This document shows positions 34,320 to 41,841 of a stretch of DNA of 64,000 nucleotides, piece by piece. The stretch lies in NCBI RefSeq assembly GCF_003352185.1, contig NZ_CP029608.1:1674001-1738000 (forward strand). Reading direction: 5' to 3'. Position 1 is the first letter of the stretch. The number at the start of each line of letters is the position of its first letter. The translations under genes were made by a program, and so were the position numbers. Below the pieces are notes generated by a model. That model had not been told where the DNA came from. It did not search any database and saw only the letters and a list, made by a program, of their open reading frames with translations. This DNA is from Pseudomonas kribbensis. GTDB taxonomy: Bacteria; Pseudomonadota; Gammaproteobacteria; Pseudomonadales; Pseudomonadaceae.

Positions 34320-34390
34320 GAGCGAGTCCTTGCGAAAGCCTGGCGTCTGATTCTTATGTGAACGCAGGATGCTCCCGGCAGTTCAGCCAA

Positions 34391-35107
34391 TCAATAGAAC
34401 GCGCGTTCGGCCTTGAGCGTGACCAGCCCGTCGCACTGGCTGTTGTGCCCGGAATAGGCGGAGCAATCGCTGCCGCTGAGGCTGGAATTGCTGTAGATCA
34501 GGTCCAGGTCGATGCCCATCACCGGCCGGGAAAATTTCACCGACCAATCGGTAAAACTGCTGACATAACCGCCGTCCACCGAGACCGGCGTATTGAGCTG
34601 ATGGGTGGTGTATTTCATGCTGATCCCGATGCCGAACGGCTGGTTGCCGCCCAGATCGGCAAACAGCGTGTTGTTCTGTTTGTCCGGATCGTTGCTCAGT
34701 GCGATGCCGAAACGGCTGCCGAGCAGGGTCAGTCCGCCAAACAGCTCCTGGCTGTCGAGGGTGTCGACCTTCGGATAGCTGTAATGGATCATCCCGACTT
34801 CGTAGCCGAGGGTTTGATCGAAGGGTTGTTTGAAGCCTACGTAGGAGTCGATCTCCAGATTCTTGCCCGGCGTCAGCCCCATGCTCGGCGCGTATTGGCC
34901 AACGTAGAGGCCGCTGTCATGGGTCAGATCGAGGCCGCCGTGAAACGAGCCGGCCGCCGAGGGCTTGACCAGGCCCTGAGCCATGCTGCGGCTGGGCGTA
35001 GTGCCGAGCTTGAGGTCGAAGTCGCCGAGTTCGCGCTGGAAAATCTGCGCGTGCGCCACCGGGCTCGCCAGCAGTCCTGCAAGAAATAAACAGAGGGGTT
35101 TGAGCAT
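34391..35107 (-). CDS. TorF-family putative porin
   Basis: A 238-residue protein with signal peptide MLKPLCLFLAGLLASPVAHA and a small beta-barrel with alternating strands (GGLDLTHDSGLYVGQYAP, GYEVGMIHYSYPKVD, DLDLIYSNSSLSG) ending in ALKAERAFY-like aromatic residues (TLKAERAFY). This is the layout of the TorF/TIGR02001 porin-like family. Two Cys (SDCSAYS, SQCDGLV) near the C-terminus may form a disulfide. GGAG is six nt before ATG 35107. Substrate unknown. Confidence 0.85.
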   Translation of the reverse strand: MLKPLCLFLAGLLASPVAHAQIFQRELGDFDLKLGTTPSRSMAQGLVKPSAAGSFHGGLDLTHDSGLYVGQYAPSMGLTPGKNLEIDSYVGFKQPFDQTLGYEVGMIHYSYPKVDTLDSQELFGGLTLLGSRFGIALSNDPDKQNNTLFADLGGNQPFGIGISMKYTTHQLNTPVSVDGGYVSSFTDWSVKFSRPVMGIDLDLIYSNSSLSGSDCSAYSGHNSQCDGLVTLKAERAFY

Positions 35108-35322
35108 GCGTCACTCCATGAACAGCGAGCGCAGGCCGACGTACCTGCTGAAACGCTTGATCCAGACGCGTGCAAGGATACCGGCGAATGATCGGCATCG
35201 AGGGCCGTTCGTCGATTTCTGATGTTTTGTCGGTTTGATTAAACGCGAGAGAGGTCTTGCGAGGGTTCCGGTCCAGACGCTTCGAAGCTCAAAGCGCCTT
35301 GGGACTGGGATGTTGCGGGGTG

Positions 35323-35511
35323 TTACTTCTTGCCCAGGCTGATCTGCTTGGACGGGCCGAACGTCTGGCCGCTGACGCCCTTGGCAATTTGCTGGATCTC
35401 GCCGCCGGACTTGAGGAATGCCGCGATCTGATCGTTGATCGATTCGCTGGTTTCAACGGCTGGAGCTGGCTTTGCTTTGCTGGTGGATGCTTTTACACGC
35501 ATGGCGGCCAT
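35323..35511 (-). CDS. Small SutA-like hypothetical protein (62 aa)
   Basis: A disordered, Lys/Ala/Pro-rich N-terminus (KASTSKAKPAPAVETSE) is followed by INDQIAAFLKSGGEIQQI and a Ser/Gly/Lys-rich tail. The FLxxGGxxQxI element resembles the C-terminal motif I recall in the Pseudomonas RNA-polymerase-associated protein SutA; this is only motif-level similarity. There is no signal peptide or membrane helix. Two ATGs three codons apart are possible starts; the first is kept. Confidence 0.65.
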   Translation of the reverse strand: MAAMRVKASTSKAKPAPAVETSESINDQIAAFLKSGGEIQQIAKGVSGQTFGPSKQISLGKK

Positions 35512-35861
35512 TAACCTGTAGAAAAGTAACTCGGCCAGGCATCGTACAGGAATAACTTGACAATTGCTTGGTAAATATCCCCCGGAATAACCCGGCGTGT
35601 GGGTGGATTATTCTCGATTAATTATTAGAAATATCCCGCTAACCTGCTGTTTTAAATAACAACATTTATCGAGATCGGTGGCTTTTTCGCGGGGGCGGCG
35701 CGCTGCGAAGTCGCCGAGGTGGTCTGACGAGTGGCGCCCGCTCGGTGGCAAACCAAGGAAAATCAAGGCTTCGCGCAATTTTCGGTTTGCCGGAGCATCT
35801 GCCGGCCAACGAACCCGGCAAAACCGGGTAGAATGCCGCCCACGCAATGAGGGTATTGGAA
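35512..35861. other. AT-rich intergenic region upstream of S1-domain gene
   Basis: About 350 bp with no gene. The left half (35530-35660) is AT-rich. A TAGAAT at 35829-35834 just after a CCCGG/CCGGG stem could be the -10 of the S1-domain gene, without a good -35. Confidence 0.4.
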
Positions 35862-36698
35862 ATGGCTTTAGTCGGGCGCTACAACAGTTTGCAAGTGGTT
35901 AAACACACTAACTTCGGTTTATATCTGGACGGCGGTGCCGACGGCGAAATTCTTTTGCCCAACCGTTATATCCCCAAAGATATTCCCAGCGAAGATGAAG
36001 ACTGGCTCAATGTTTTCATTTATCTGGACAGCGATGACAAACTAATTGCCACCACTGAAAAACCAAAAGTTCAGGTCGGTGAATTTGCCAGTTTGAAAGT
36101 TGTTGAAGTCAACAGCATCGGTGTGTTCCTCGATTGGGGGCTGCCGAAGGATCTGCTGCTGCCTTACTCCGAAGAAAAACGCCAGATGACCGCCGGCGAA
36201 TACTGCGTGGTGCATGTCTACCTCGACAAACACACCCGCCGCATCACCGCCACCGCGCGTCTTGATCGCTACCTCGACAAGACCCCGGCCAACTACAGCG
36301 TGGGCCAGGAAGTCGATCTACTGGTGGCCGAAGCCACTGACATGGGTTTCAAGGCCGTCATCAACAACAAGCACTGGGGTTTGATCCACAAGAATGAAAT
36401 CTTCAAGTTCATGCGTTCCGGCATGCGCGAGAAAGGCTTCATCAAGGAAGTGCGCGCCGACGGCAAGATCAGCCTGAGCCTGCAACCGGTGGGGCAGGAA
36501 GCGGCCAGCAGCCTGAGTTCGAAGATTCTCGCCAAGTTGCGCGAAAGCAACGGCACCCTGGCCGTCAGCGACAAGAGCGACCCGGCGCTGATCAGCAGCC
36601 TGTTCGGTGTCAGCAAGGGCAACTTCAAGAAGGCCATCGGTTCGTTGTACAAGGAAGGCAAGATCGTCATTCATGCCGATCGCATTGAACTAACCTGA
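35862..36698 (+). CDS. S1 RNA-binding domain protein (CvfB-like)
   Basis: A 278-residue protein with three S1-type beta-barrels in tandem: residues about 1-60 (VGRYNSLQVVKHTNFGLYLDGG...EILLPNRYIP), about 65-130 (VGEFASLKVVEVNSIGVFLDWGLPKDLLLPYSE) and about 145-210 (VGQEVDLLVAEATDMGFKAVINNKHWGLIHKNEIF). It closes with a winged helix (LISSLFGVSKGNFKKAIGSLYKEGKI). This is the CvfB layout, a nucleic-acid-binding regulator of virulence genes in Gram-positives; function in Pseudomonas is unknown. ATG 35862 is preferred over the ATG five codons upstream because AGGG is then correctly spaced. Confidence 0.9.
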   Translation: MALVGRYNSLQVVKHTNFGLYLDGGADGEILLPNRYIPKDIPSEDEDWLNVFIYLDSDDKLIATTEKPKVQVGEFASLKVVEVNSIGVFLDWGLPKDLLLPYSEEKRQMTAGEYCVVHVYLDKHTRRITATARLDRYLDKTPANYSVGQEVDLLVAEATDMGFKAVINNKHWGLIHKNEIFKFMRSGMREKGFIKEVRADGKISLSLQPVGQEAASSLSSKILAKLRESNGTLAVSDKSDPALISSLFGVSKGNFKKAIGSLYKEGKIVIHADRIELT

Positions 36699-36743
36699 GC
36701 CTGACGTGGCCCATGTTGCATGGGCCAACCTGAGGTCGGGCAA

Positions 36744-37154
36744 ATGAAAAAAGCGCTGATTGCCTACGTCGCCACGCTGCTGACGTTTCTTTTGCTCGAC
36801 GGCCTCTGGCTCGGCGTGTTGATGGCGCCGACCTATCGCGAACTGCTCGGTCCGCTGATGCTCGAAAAACCGTTGCTGGTGCCAGCAGCGGTTTTTTATT
36901 GCCTGTACGTTTTCGGCTGCGTGGCGTTTGTGGTGTTGCCGGCGCTGACCTGGCAACGTGCTGTCCGCATGGGGGCGCTGCTCGGGCTGGTCGCTTACGG
37001 CACCTATGACCTGACCAACTGGGCGACGCTACGTGGCTGGTCGGTGCAGGTGACGTTGCTGGATTGGGCATGGGGGACGTTTGCCACGGCGCTGGCCTGT
37101 ACGGTCGGATTTGTCGTGGCCGGCCGGTTTGGCAGGTCAACCCATCACCGCTGA
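36744..37154 (+). CDS. DUF2177 membrane protein
   Basis: A 136-residue protein with four transmembrane helices and the DUF2177 marks LLLDGLWLGVLMAPTYRELLG and YGTYDLTNWATLRGWS. Function unknown. GAGGT precedes ATG 36744; an ATG eight codons upstream lies before this site. It follows the S1-domain gene after 45 nt and may be cotranscribed. A terminator follows. Confidence 0.9.
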   Translation: MKKALIAYVATLLTFLLLDGLWLGVLMAPTYRELLGPLMLEKPLLVPAAVFYCLYVFGCVAFVVLPALTWQRAVRMGALLGLVAYGTYDLTNWATLRGWSVQVTLLDWAWGTFATALACTVGFVVAGRFGRSTHHR

Positions 37155-37230
37155 CGCTTCAGGAGAATGAAGTGTCTCTTCCAGACGGCTTTTTCTGGCC
37201 AACTGGTTAATAATCCCCGAGACCATTTTT

Positions 37231-37260
37231 TGCCCCGGACGAAGAGCCGGGGCTTTGTTT
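37231..37260 (+). terminator. Intrinsic terminator
   Basis: GCCCCGG/CCGGGGC stem followed by TTTGTTTT. Confidence 0.75.
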
Positions 37261-37306
37261 TGACCTTTGGAAAAACTGCCATGTCGTGTGTGTTCGAGGT
37301 GTTGCG

Positions 37307-38239
37307 GTGAGCGTCAGTCGGCGCAGTGCCGACGGCTTTGCCCTGCAGGTGATGATCGGCCTGTGCCTGATCTGGGGCGTGCAGCAGGTGCTGATCAAGT
37401 GGGCGGCGACCGACATTGCGCCGGTGATGCAGGCGGCGGGGCGGTCGGGAATTTCCGCACTGCTTGTAGGACTGCTCATCTGCTGGAAGGGCGGCTGGGA
37501 TCAGGTCGGCACGACCTGGCGCGGCGGCTTGCTGGCCGGTGCCTTGTTCGGGCTTGAGTTCCTGTTCATTTCCGAAGGTTTGCAACTGACCACTGCGGCG
37601 CACATGTCGGTTTTCCTCTATACCGCGCCGATCTTCACTGCGCTGGGCGTGCATTTCCTGTTGCCCAGCGAGCGTCTGCGGCCAGTGCAATGGCTGGGGA
37701 TCTTCATGGCATTTGTCGGGATCGCGGTAGCGTTTGCCGGCGGCGTGTCATGGGACAACCTCGATCACCGCATGCTGCTGGGCGATGCCCTCGGCGTGCT
37801 GGCCGGGGCCAGTTGGGGCGCGACCACCGTGGTGGTGCGCGCCTCGCGCCTGTCGGAAGCGCCGGTGACGCTGACGCTGTTTTATCAGTTGATCGTCGGT
37901 TTCGTCGGCCTGCTGCTGATCGCGCTGCTCAGCGGCCAGATCACCCATGTCAGCCTGACCGCCGTGGCGGTGGGCAGCGTGTTGTTCCAGGGCCTGGTGG
38001 TGTCGTTCTTCAGTTACCTGACCTGGTTCTGGCTGCTGCGCCGTTATCTGGCGGCCAACCTGGCGGTGTTTTCCTTCATGACCCCGTTGTTCGGTGTCAC
38101 GTTCGGCGTGGTGCTGCTCGGCGAAGAACTGAGCCTGAACTTCATCATCGGTGCCGTGCTGGTGTTGCTCGGCATCACCTTCGTCAGCGCGGAACAGTGG
38201 GTGCGTCGGCGTTTGCGCAAAGCGCTCGGCCAGTCGTAA
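37307..38239 (+). CDS. EamA (DMT) family transporter
   Basis: A 310-residue ten-helix protein with two EamA domains (LCLIWGVQQVLIKWAATDIAPVMQAAGRSG at the start; WGATTVVVRASRLSEAPVTLTLFYQ at the start of the second). GTG 37307 is preferred to the frame start at 37286 because GAGGT is seven nt upstream. Probably an exporter; substrate unknown. Its last 56 nt overlap the 3' end of the convergent MFS gene. Confidence 0.88.
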   Translation: MSVSRRSADGFALQVMIGLCLIWGVQQVLIKWAATDIAPVMQAAGRSGISALLVGLLICWKGGWDQVGTTWRGGLLAGALFGLEFLFISEGLQLTTAAHMSVFLYTAPIFTALGVHFLLPSERLRPVQWLGIFMAFVGIAVAFAGGVSWDNLDHRMLLGDALGVLAGASWGATTVVVRASRLSEAPVTLTLFYQLIVGFVGLLLIALLSGQITHVSLTAVAVGSVLFQGLVVSFFSYLTWFWLLRRYLAANLAVFSFMTPLFGVTFGVVLLGEELSLNFIIGAVLVLLGITFVSAEQWVRRRLRKALGQS

Positions 38240-39365
38240 GCGGCTTCCACGCCAGACCGCCGGCAATCAGCAGGCCGCTGCCGGCGATCACCAGCGCCGG
38301 TTGCAGGCCACCGCTGAAGTGGCTGCTGACCGCCGCCAGCAACGGCCCGCTGAGCTGACCGACAGCGAAGCACGCGGTGAGCAGGCCGGCGTTGCGCTGG
38401 GTGGCGTGGGGCGCCAGTTCCCGGGAACGCTGCATCACCAGTTGCATGCAGGCCAGGAACGGCGTGCCGCACAGGATCACGCCCAAAGCCAGGCCGAGGC
38501 CGCTGCCCAGCAGGCAGGCAAAGACACCAGCCGCTTGCAACCACAACGTCGCCACCAGCCAGTGACGGGTGGTGTCCGGATCGTGCCGACGCAGACTCAC
38601 CAGCAACACACCGAGAGCGGCGCCGAGGCCGAAGCATGGCCAGAACAGATCCGCCTGCCATTGTCCGTGAAACTGCGCGTTGGCCATCTGCGACAGGAAC
38701 GTGGCCGGAATGATGTAGCCCACGCCGTACAAGGCATACACCACTGCCAATCGCCCAATGCCGCGATTCGAATGATTGTCGGCGGCAGGCGCGACGCTTG
38801 CACTGACGCCCGGTTGCGGCAGGATCCGTACGATCCCCAGCAACATCACCAACGCCACGGCGGCATAGATCAGCCACAAAGTGGCGGAAGTTTGCTGCGC
38901 CAGATGCGAGAACAGCGCCAGCAACCCCGTCAGAAAGATTCCAAGGCCCGGCCCGGCAAATACCAGCGCTCCCAATCTCGGGCGACCCGCCGCCGCAGCC
39001 AGCGGCTGACTCAGCGCCGTAATCATCACCAGCACCCAGGCACTCGCTACACCCGTGCCGAAGCGCAGCAGCAGATGCGACCAGAAACCGTTGGCCCAGA
39101 ACGACGCCAGCGTCAGCAGTACACATAGCCACAAGCCGCCATGCAGGCGCCGCTGCACCTGATCGGGCCGGCGGGAAAACATCGCGTCCACGGCGCCGAG
39201 CAGATAGCCGAGGTAGTTGGCGGCGGCAATCAGACCGGCGGCGGTCAGATCAATCTGCCCTTCGCTGATCAGGTGGGGAAGTTGCGGCGTGAGGGCGAAA
39301 CGCCCGATGCCCATGGCCATCATCAGGGCAATGAAACTGGCGGATAAGCGAATCAGCGGCGACAT
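38184..39365 (-). CDS. YbfB/YjiJ-family MFS transporter
   Basis: A 393-residue, twelve-helix major facilitator of the YbfB/YjiJ (DUF1228) group. The N-terminal MGIGRFALTPQLPHLI signature and LGYLLGAVDAM are typical. The substrate is unknown. It is divergent from the LysR gene at 39470 across 104 bp, so it is the likely target of that regulator. It overlaps the convergent EamA gene by 56 nt at its 3' end. Confidence 0.9.
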   Translation of the reverse strand: MSPLIRLSASFIALMMAMGIGRFALTPQLPHLISEGQIDLTAAGLIAAANYLGYLLGAVDAMFSRRPDQVQRRLHGGLWLCVLLTLASFWANGFWSHLLLRFGTGVASAWVLVMITALSQPLAAAAGRPRLGALVFAGPGLGIFLTGLLALFSHLAQQTSATLWLIYAAVALVMLLGIVRILPQPGVSASVAPAADNHSNRGIGRLAVVYALYGVGYIIPATFLSQMANAQFHGQWQADLFWPCFGLGAALGVLLVSLRRHDPDTTRHWLVATLWLQAAGVFACLLGSGLGLALGVILCGTPFLACMQLVMQRSRELAPHATQRNAGLLTACFAVGQLSGPLLAAVSSHFSGGLQPALVIAGSGLLIAGGLAWKPLTTGRALCANADAPTVPR

Positions 39366-39469
39366 GGTCTGGATTCCGTTAGAGGTTCAATGACCGTCAG
39401 GCTAGGACTGATTGACTTTCTTTAAAATTGAATAATAGTGAGTAACTTGTTCTGTTCAGGAGAAAGGTT

Positions 39470-40363
39470 GTGGAGTTCAGCCAGCTGCGAATCTTCCAGG
39501 CCGTGGCGGAGGAGGGCTCGATCACTCGCGCCGCCGAACGCCTGCATCGCGTACCGTCGAACCTGTCGACCCGGCTCAAGCAGCTCGAAGAGCAATTGGG
39601 CGTCGAACTATTCGTCCGCGAGCGTCAGCGTTTGCAGTTGTCGCCTGCAGGAAAAGTCCTGCTGGACTACACCGGCAAACTGTTCGCCCTGCGCGATCAG
39701 GCCAGCGCGGCGGTGATGGGCGGGCAACCGGCGGGGGATTTCGTGCTCGGCACCCTGTACAGCACCGCCGCAATTCACTTGCCGGCGTTGCTGGCGCGGT
39801 ATCACAAGCAGTATCCGGCGGTGAATCTGCAGGTGCAGTCCGGGCCCAGTGGCGAGTTGCTGGAGGGGCTGCTCACCGGGCGGCTCGATGCTGCGCTGGT
39901 GGACGGCCCGCCGCAACTGGCCGGGATCGACGGCGTGCCGTTGTGCAACGAGCGGCTGGTACTGATCAGCGAGGCCGATCACCCACCGGTGCGCAGTGCC
40001 AAGGATGTCGAGGGGCGGGCGGTGTTCACCTTTCGCCATGGCTGCGCCTACCGCGCGCGGCTGGAGTCGTGGTTCGCTCACTATCACGCGGCGATGGGCC
40101 GGGCGATGGAGATCGAGTCCTACCAGGGCATGCTCGCCTGCGTGATTGCCGGCAGCGGCGTGGCGCTGATGTCGGAGTCGATGCTCGCCAGCCTGCCGGG
40201 CCGCGAAAGTGTCGCGGTGCACCCGCTGGCCGAACCTTTTGCCAGTGCGACAACATGGCTCATGTGGCGCCGGGGCATGGTCGGGGCCAACCTCAACGCG
40301 TGGATTGAACAGCAGCAGGCGCTCTATCCCGTGGCTGGCGAAGATACCCGGGAAACGGCTTGA
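39470..40363 (+). CDS. LysR-family transcriptional regulator
   Basis: A 297-residue LTTR: HTH at about 3-60 (FQAVAEEGSITRAAERLHRVPSNLSTRLKQLEEQLG) and effector domain (GDFVLGTLYSTAAIHLPALLARYHKQYPAVNLQVQSGPSGELLEGLLTG pattern). The start is GTG 39470. Divergent from the MFS gene. The 104-bp gap contains TTGACT (39412-39417) and TAATAG (39433-39438), 15 bp apart, a weak promoter candidate for this gene. Confidence 0.92.
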   Translation: MEFSQLRIFQAVAEEGSITRAAERLHRVPSNLSTRLKQLEEQLGVELFVRERQRLQLSPAGKVLLDYTGKLFALRDQASAAVMGGQPAGDFVLGTLYSTAAIHLPALLARYHKQYPAVNLQVQSGPSGELLEGLLTGRLDAALVDGPPQLAGIDGVPLCNERLVLISEADHPPVRSAKDVEGRAVFTFRHGCAYRARLESWFAHYHAAMGRAMEIESYQGMLACVIAGSGVALMSESMLASLPGRESVAVHPLAEPFASATTWLMWRRGMVGANLNAWIEQQQALYPVAGEDTRETA

Positions 40364-40505
40364 ACGATCGGTCAGGGATTCTGATCCATTCAGTAACAGA
40401 TCATTGCGGATTTCGCCGAGCATTGCGTAGGACTTCGGACTATTATCAGTGCGAAGCGGCTACAGAATTCCGGCCGCTCAGCACCACCCTGAAGGGGGCA
40501 TGACG

Positions 40506-40634
40506 ATGAAAGAGAAAATTCAGAACTGGCTGCACGATTTGGGTGTTGCCCTCGGCTTGATCGAACCGCCTCTGCAACCGGTCCCGATTCGCACTGACGA
40601 CGAACAGCGTCGGCGTCAGCAGCGTCGGCGGTAA
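40506..40634 (+). CDS. Small basic hypothetical protein (42 aa)
   Basis: MKEKIQNWLHDLGVALGLIEPPLQPVP followed by an Arg/Gln-rich tail (RRRQQRRR). An amphipathic N-terminal helix and a strongly basic C-terminus suggest membrane or nucleic-acid contact. GGGGG lies seven nt before ATG 40506; an ATG two codons earlier is too close to it. A perfect 23-bp hairpin follows. Too short for family assignment; I believe similar small ORFs exist in other Pseudomonas. Confidence 0.6.
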   Translation: MKEKIQNWLHDLGVALGLIEPPLQPVPIRTDDEQRRRQQRRR

Positions 40635-40666
40635 TGCCTTCCGGCTCCAAGGATTAAAGATTAGAG

Positions 40667-40736
40667 AGGTCGCCGTTTCGGGCGGCTCCGGCAGAAAAGA
40701 AGCTGGAGCCGCCCGAAACGGCGACCTTTTGCTTTT
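40667..40736. terminator. Exceptionally long perfect hairpin terminator
   Basis: Arms 40667-40689 and 40705-40727 are perfectly complementary over 23 bp, with a 15-nt loop, followed by TTTTGCTTTT. It lies between the 42-aa gene and the convergent ACP-like gene and overlaps the latter's stop region. Confidence 0.85.
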
Positions 40737-40984
40737 CAGTGCCGCCCTATTTCCAACAGAAACCGGCTCAAGTCATTCGCGGTTTTCGCGCTCTTGAGCA
40801 TTCGGTCCTCTTCTGCGGTGAAGGCCGTCAGTCCGAATTCATCTTCCAGGTGGAAGATCAGATCCTCGATGTCCGCCTTCTCCAGACCCAGCTCCGCCAG
40901 ACTGGTGTTGTCATTGAAGTCGCGGTGTTCCAGCAGGCGTTTGATGAATCGGTGCACGGCGGCACGCACGGCAGCTCTTCTCAT
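40736..40984 (-). CDS. Acyl-carrier-protein-like protein lacking the attachment serine
   Basis: An 82-residue helical protein aligning with ACPs: LLEHRDFNDNTSLAELGLEKADIEDLIFHLEDEFGL matches the helix II region, but the position of the phosphopantetheine Ser (DSL in ACPs) is Lys36 in GLEKAD. It therefore cannot be pantetheinylated and cannot carry an acyl chain in the usual way. The basic N-terminal helix (RRAAVRAAVHRFIKRLL) is also unusual for ACPs. It may be a regulatory or docking ACP mimic. ATG 40984 has a weak Shine-Dalgarno. Confidence 0.7.
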   Translation of the reverse strand: MRRAAVRAAVHRFIKRLLEHRDFNDNTSLAELGLEKADIEDLIFHLEDEFGLTAFTAEEDRMLKSAKTANDLSRFLLEIGRH

Positions 40985-41031
40985 GGCAGATGTTCAAAAA
41001 GTGGCGGGATCTGACTGGAGTACAGCAGGCC

Positions 41032-41757
41032 TCAGGCGTGTCGGCGCAACCATTCGTCAATCATCGAGCGTAAATGCTCTCCCGAGAAACTGCCGAAATG
41101 GCCGCCATGCACCGTGCGGATCTTCAGGACCTGCAAGCGTCGCAGGCTGGCGGCGTAGTCCTCGAGATTGGAGTGGTAGGCGTCTTCGATCAACGGCCCG
41201 TCGTAGATGATGTCGCCGCTGAACAGGGTTTCGGTGGCCGCTTCATAGAGACTGATCCCGCCCGGTGAATGCCCCGGCGTGTGCAGCACCTGCAACGTGC
41301 GGTTGCCGAGGTCCAGCACATCACCGTCCTCGACAAACCCGGTGGCCGGCGCAGCCTTGACCCGGTATTCGGCGTAGCACAACGGGCAATCCGGGTGCGC
41401 TTCGAACATGTCGTCGCCGACGAAGGCGCGGCTCAAGTCATTCTCGCCATCCGGCGCTGCCAGAATGTCCGCCTCGGCGGGATGCACCAGCCGTTCGGCA
41501 AATTCGTGATGACCGGCGATGTGGTCGAAATGGCAATGACTGGCCACCGCCACCAGCGGCCGCTCGGTCAGCCACGGCAGTTGCTCGCGCAGGCTCACCA
41601 GGCCTGAACCGCTGTCGAGCAGCAGATCCTTGTCCCGCCCCTGAACATGCCAGAGGTTGCAGCGATAGAACGGGCGGATGTAGGGCTCATGGATCAGGCG
41701 AATGCCATCGTTCAGGTGCTGCACCTCGAACCACTGATCGCGAGAAACAATCTTCAT
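41032..41757 (-). CDS. MBL-fold metallo-hydrolase
   Basis: A 241-residue metallo-beta-lactamase-fold hydrolase with the dinuclear zinc motif HCHFDH (His74-x-His76-x-Asp78-His79), the second metal His in LHTPGHSPGG, Asp in LFSGDIIYDG and the final His in VHGGHFGSF. Substrate unknown (thioester or lactone hydrolases share this fold). ATG 41757 with GGAG upstream; the open frame continues 23 codons further without support. Confidence 0.9.
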   Translation of the reverse strand: MKIVSRDQWFEVQHLNDGIRLIHEPYIRPFYRCNLWHVQGRDKDLLLDSGSGLVSLREQLPWLTERPLVAVASHCHFDHIAGHHEFAERLVHPAEADILAAPDGENDLSRAFVGDDMFEAHPDCPLCYAEYRVKAAPATGFVEDGDVLDLGNRTLQVLHTPGHSPGGISLYEAATETLFSGDIIYDGPLIEDAYHSNLEDYAASLRRLQVLKIRTVHGGHFGSFSGEHLRSMIDEWLRRHA

Positions 41758-41841
41758 AAAGCATTTCTCCAGACGAAAAAAAACGAGTATGGCAACCGAC
41801 GCCACACTCGTCGAAGAAAGCATCAAGTCGTTATGTTCAGC

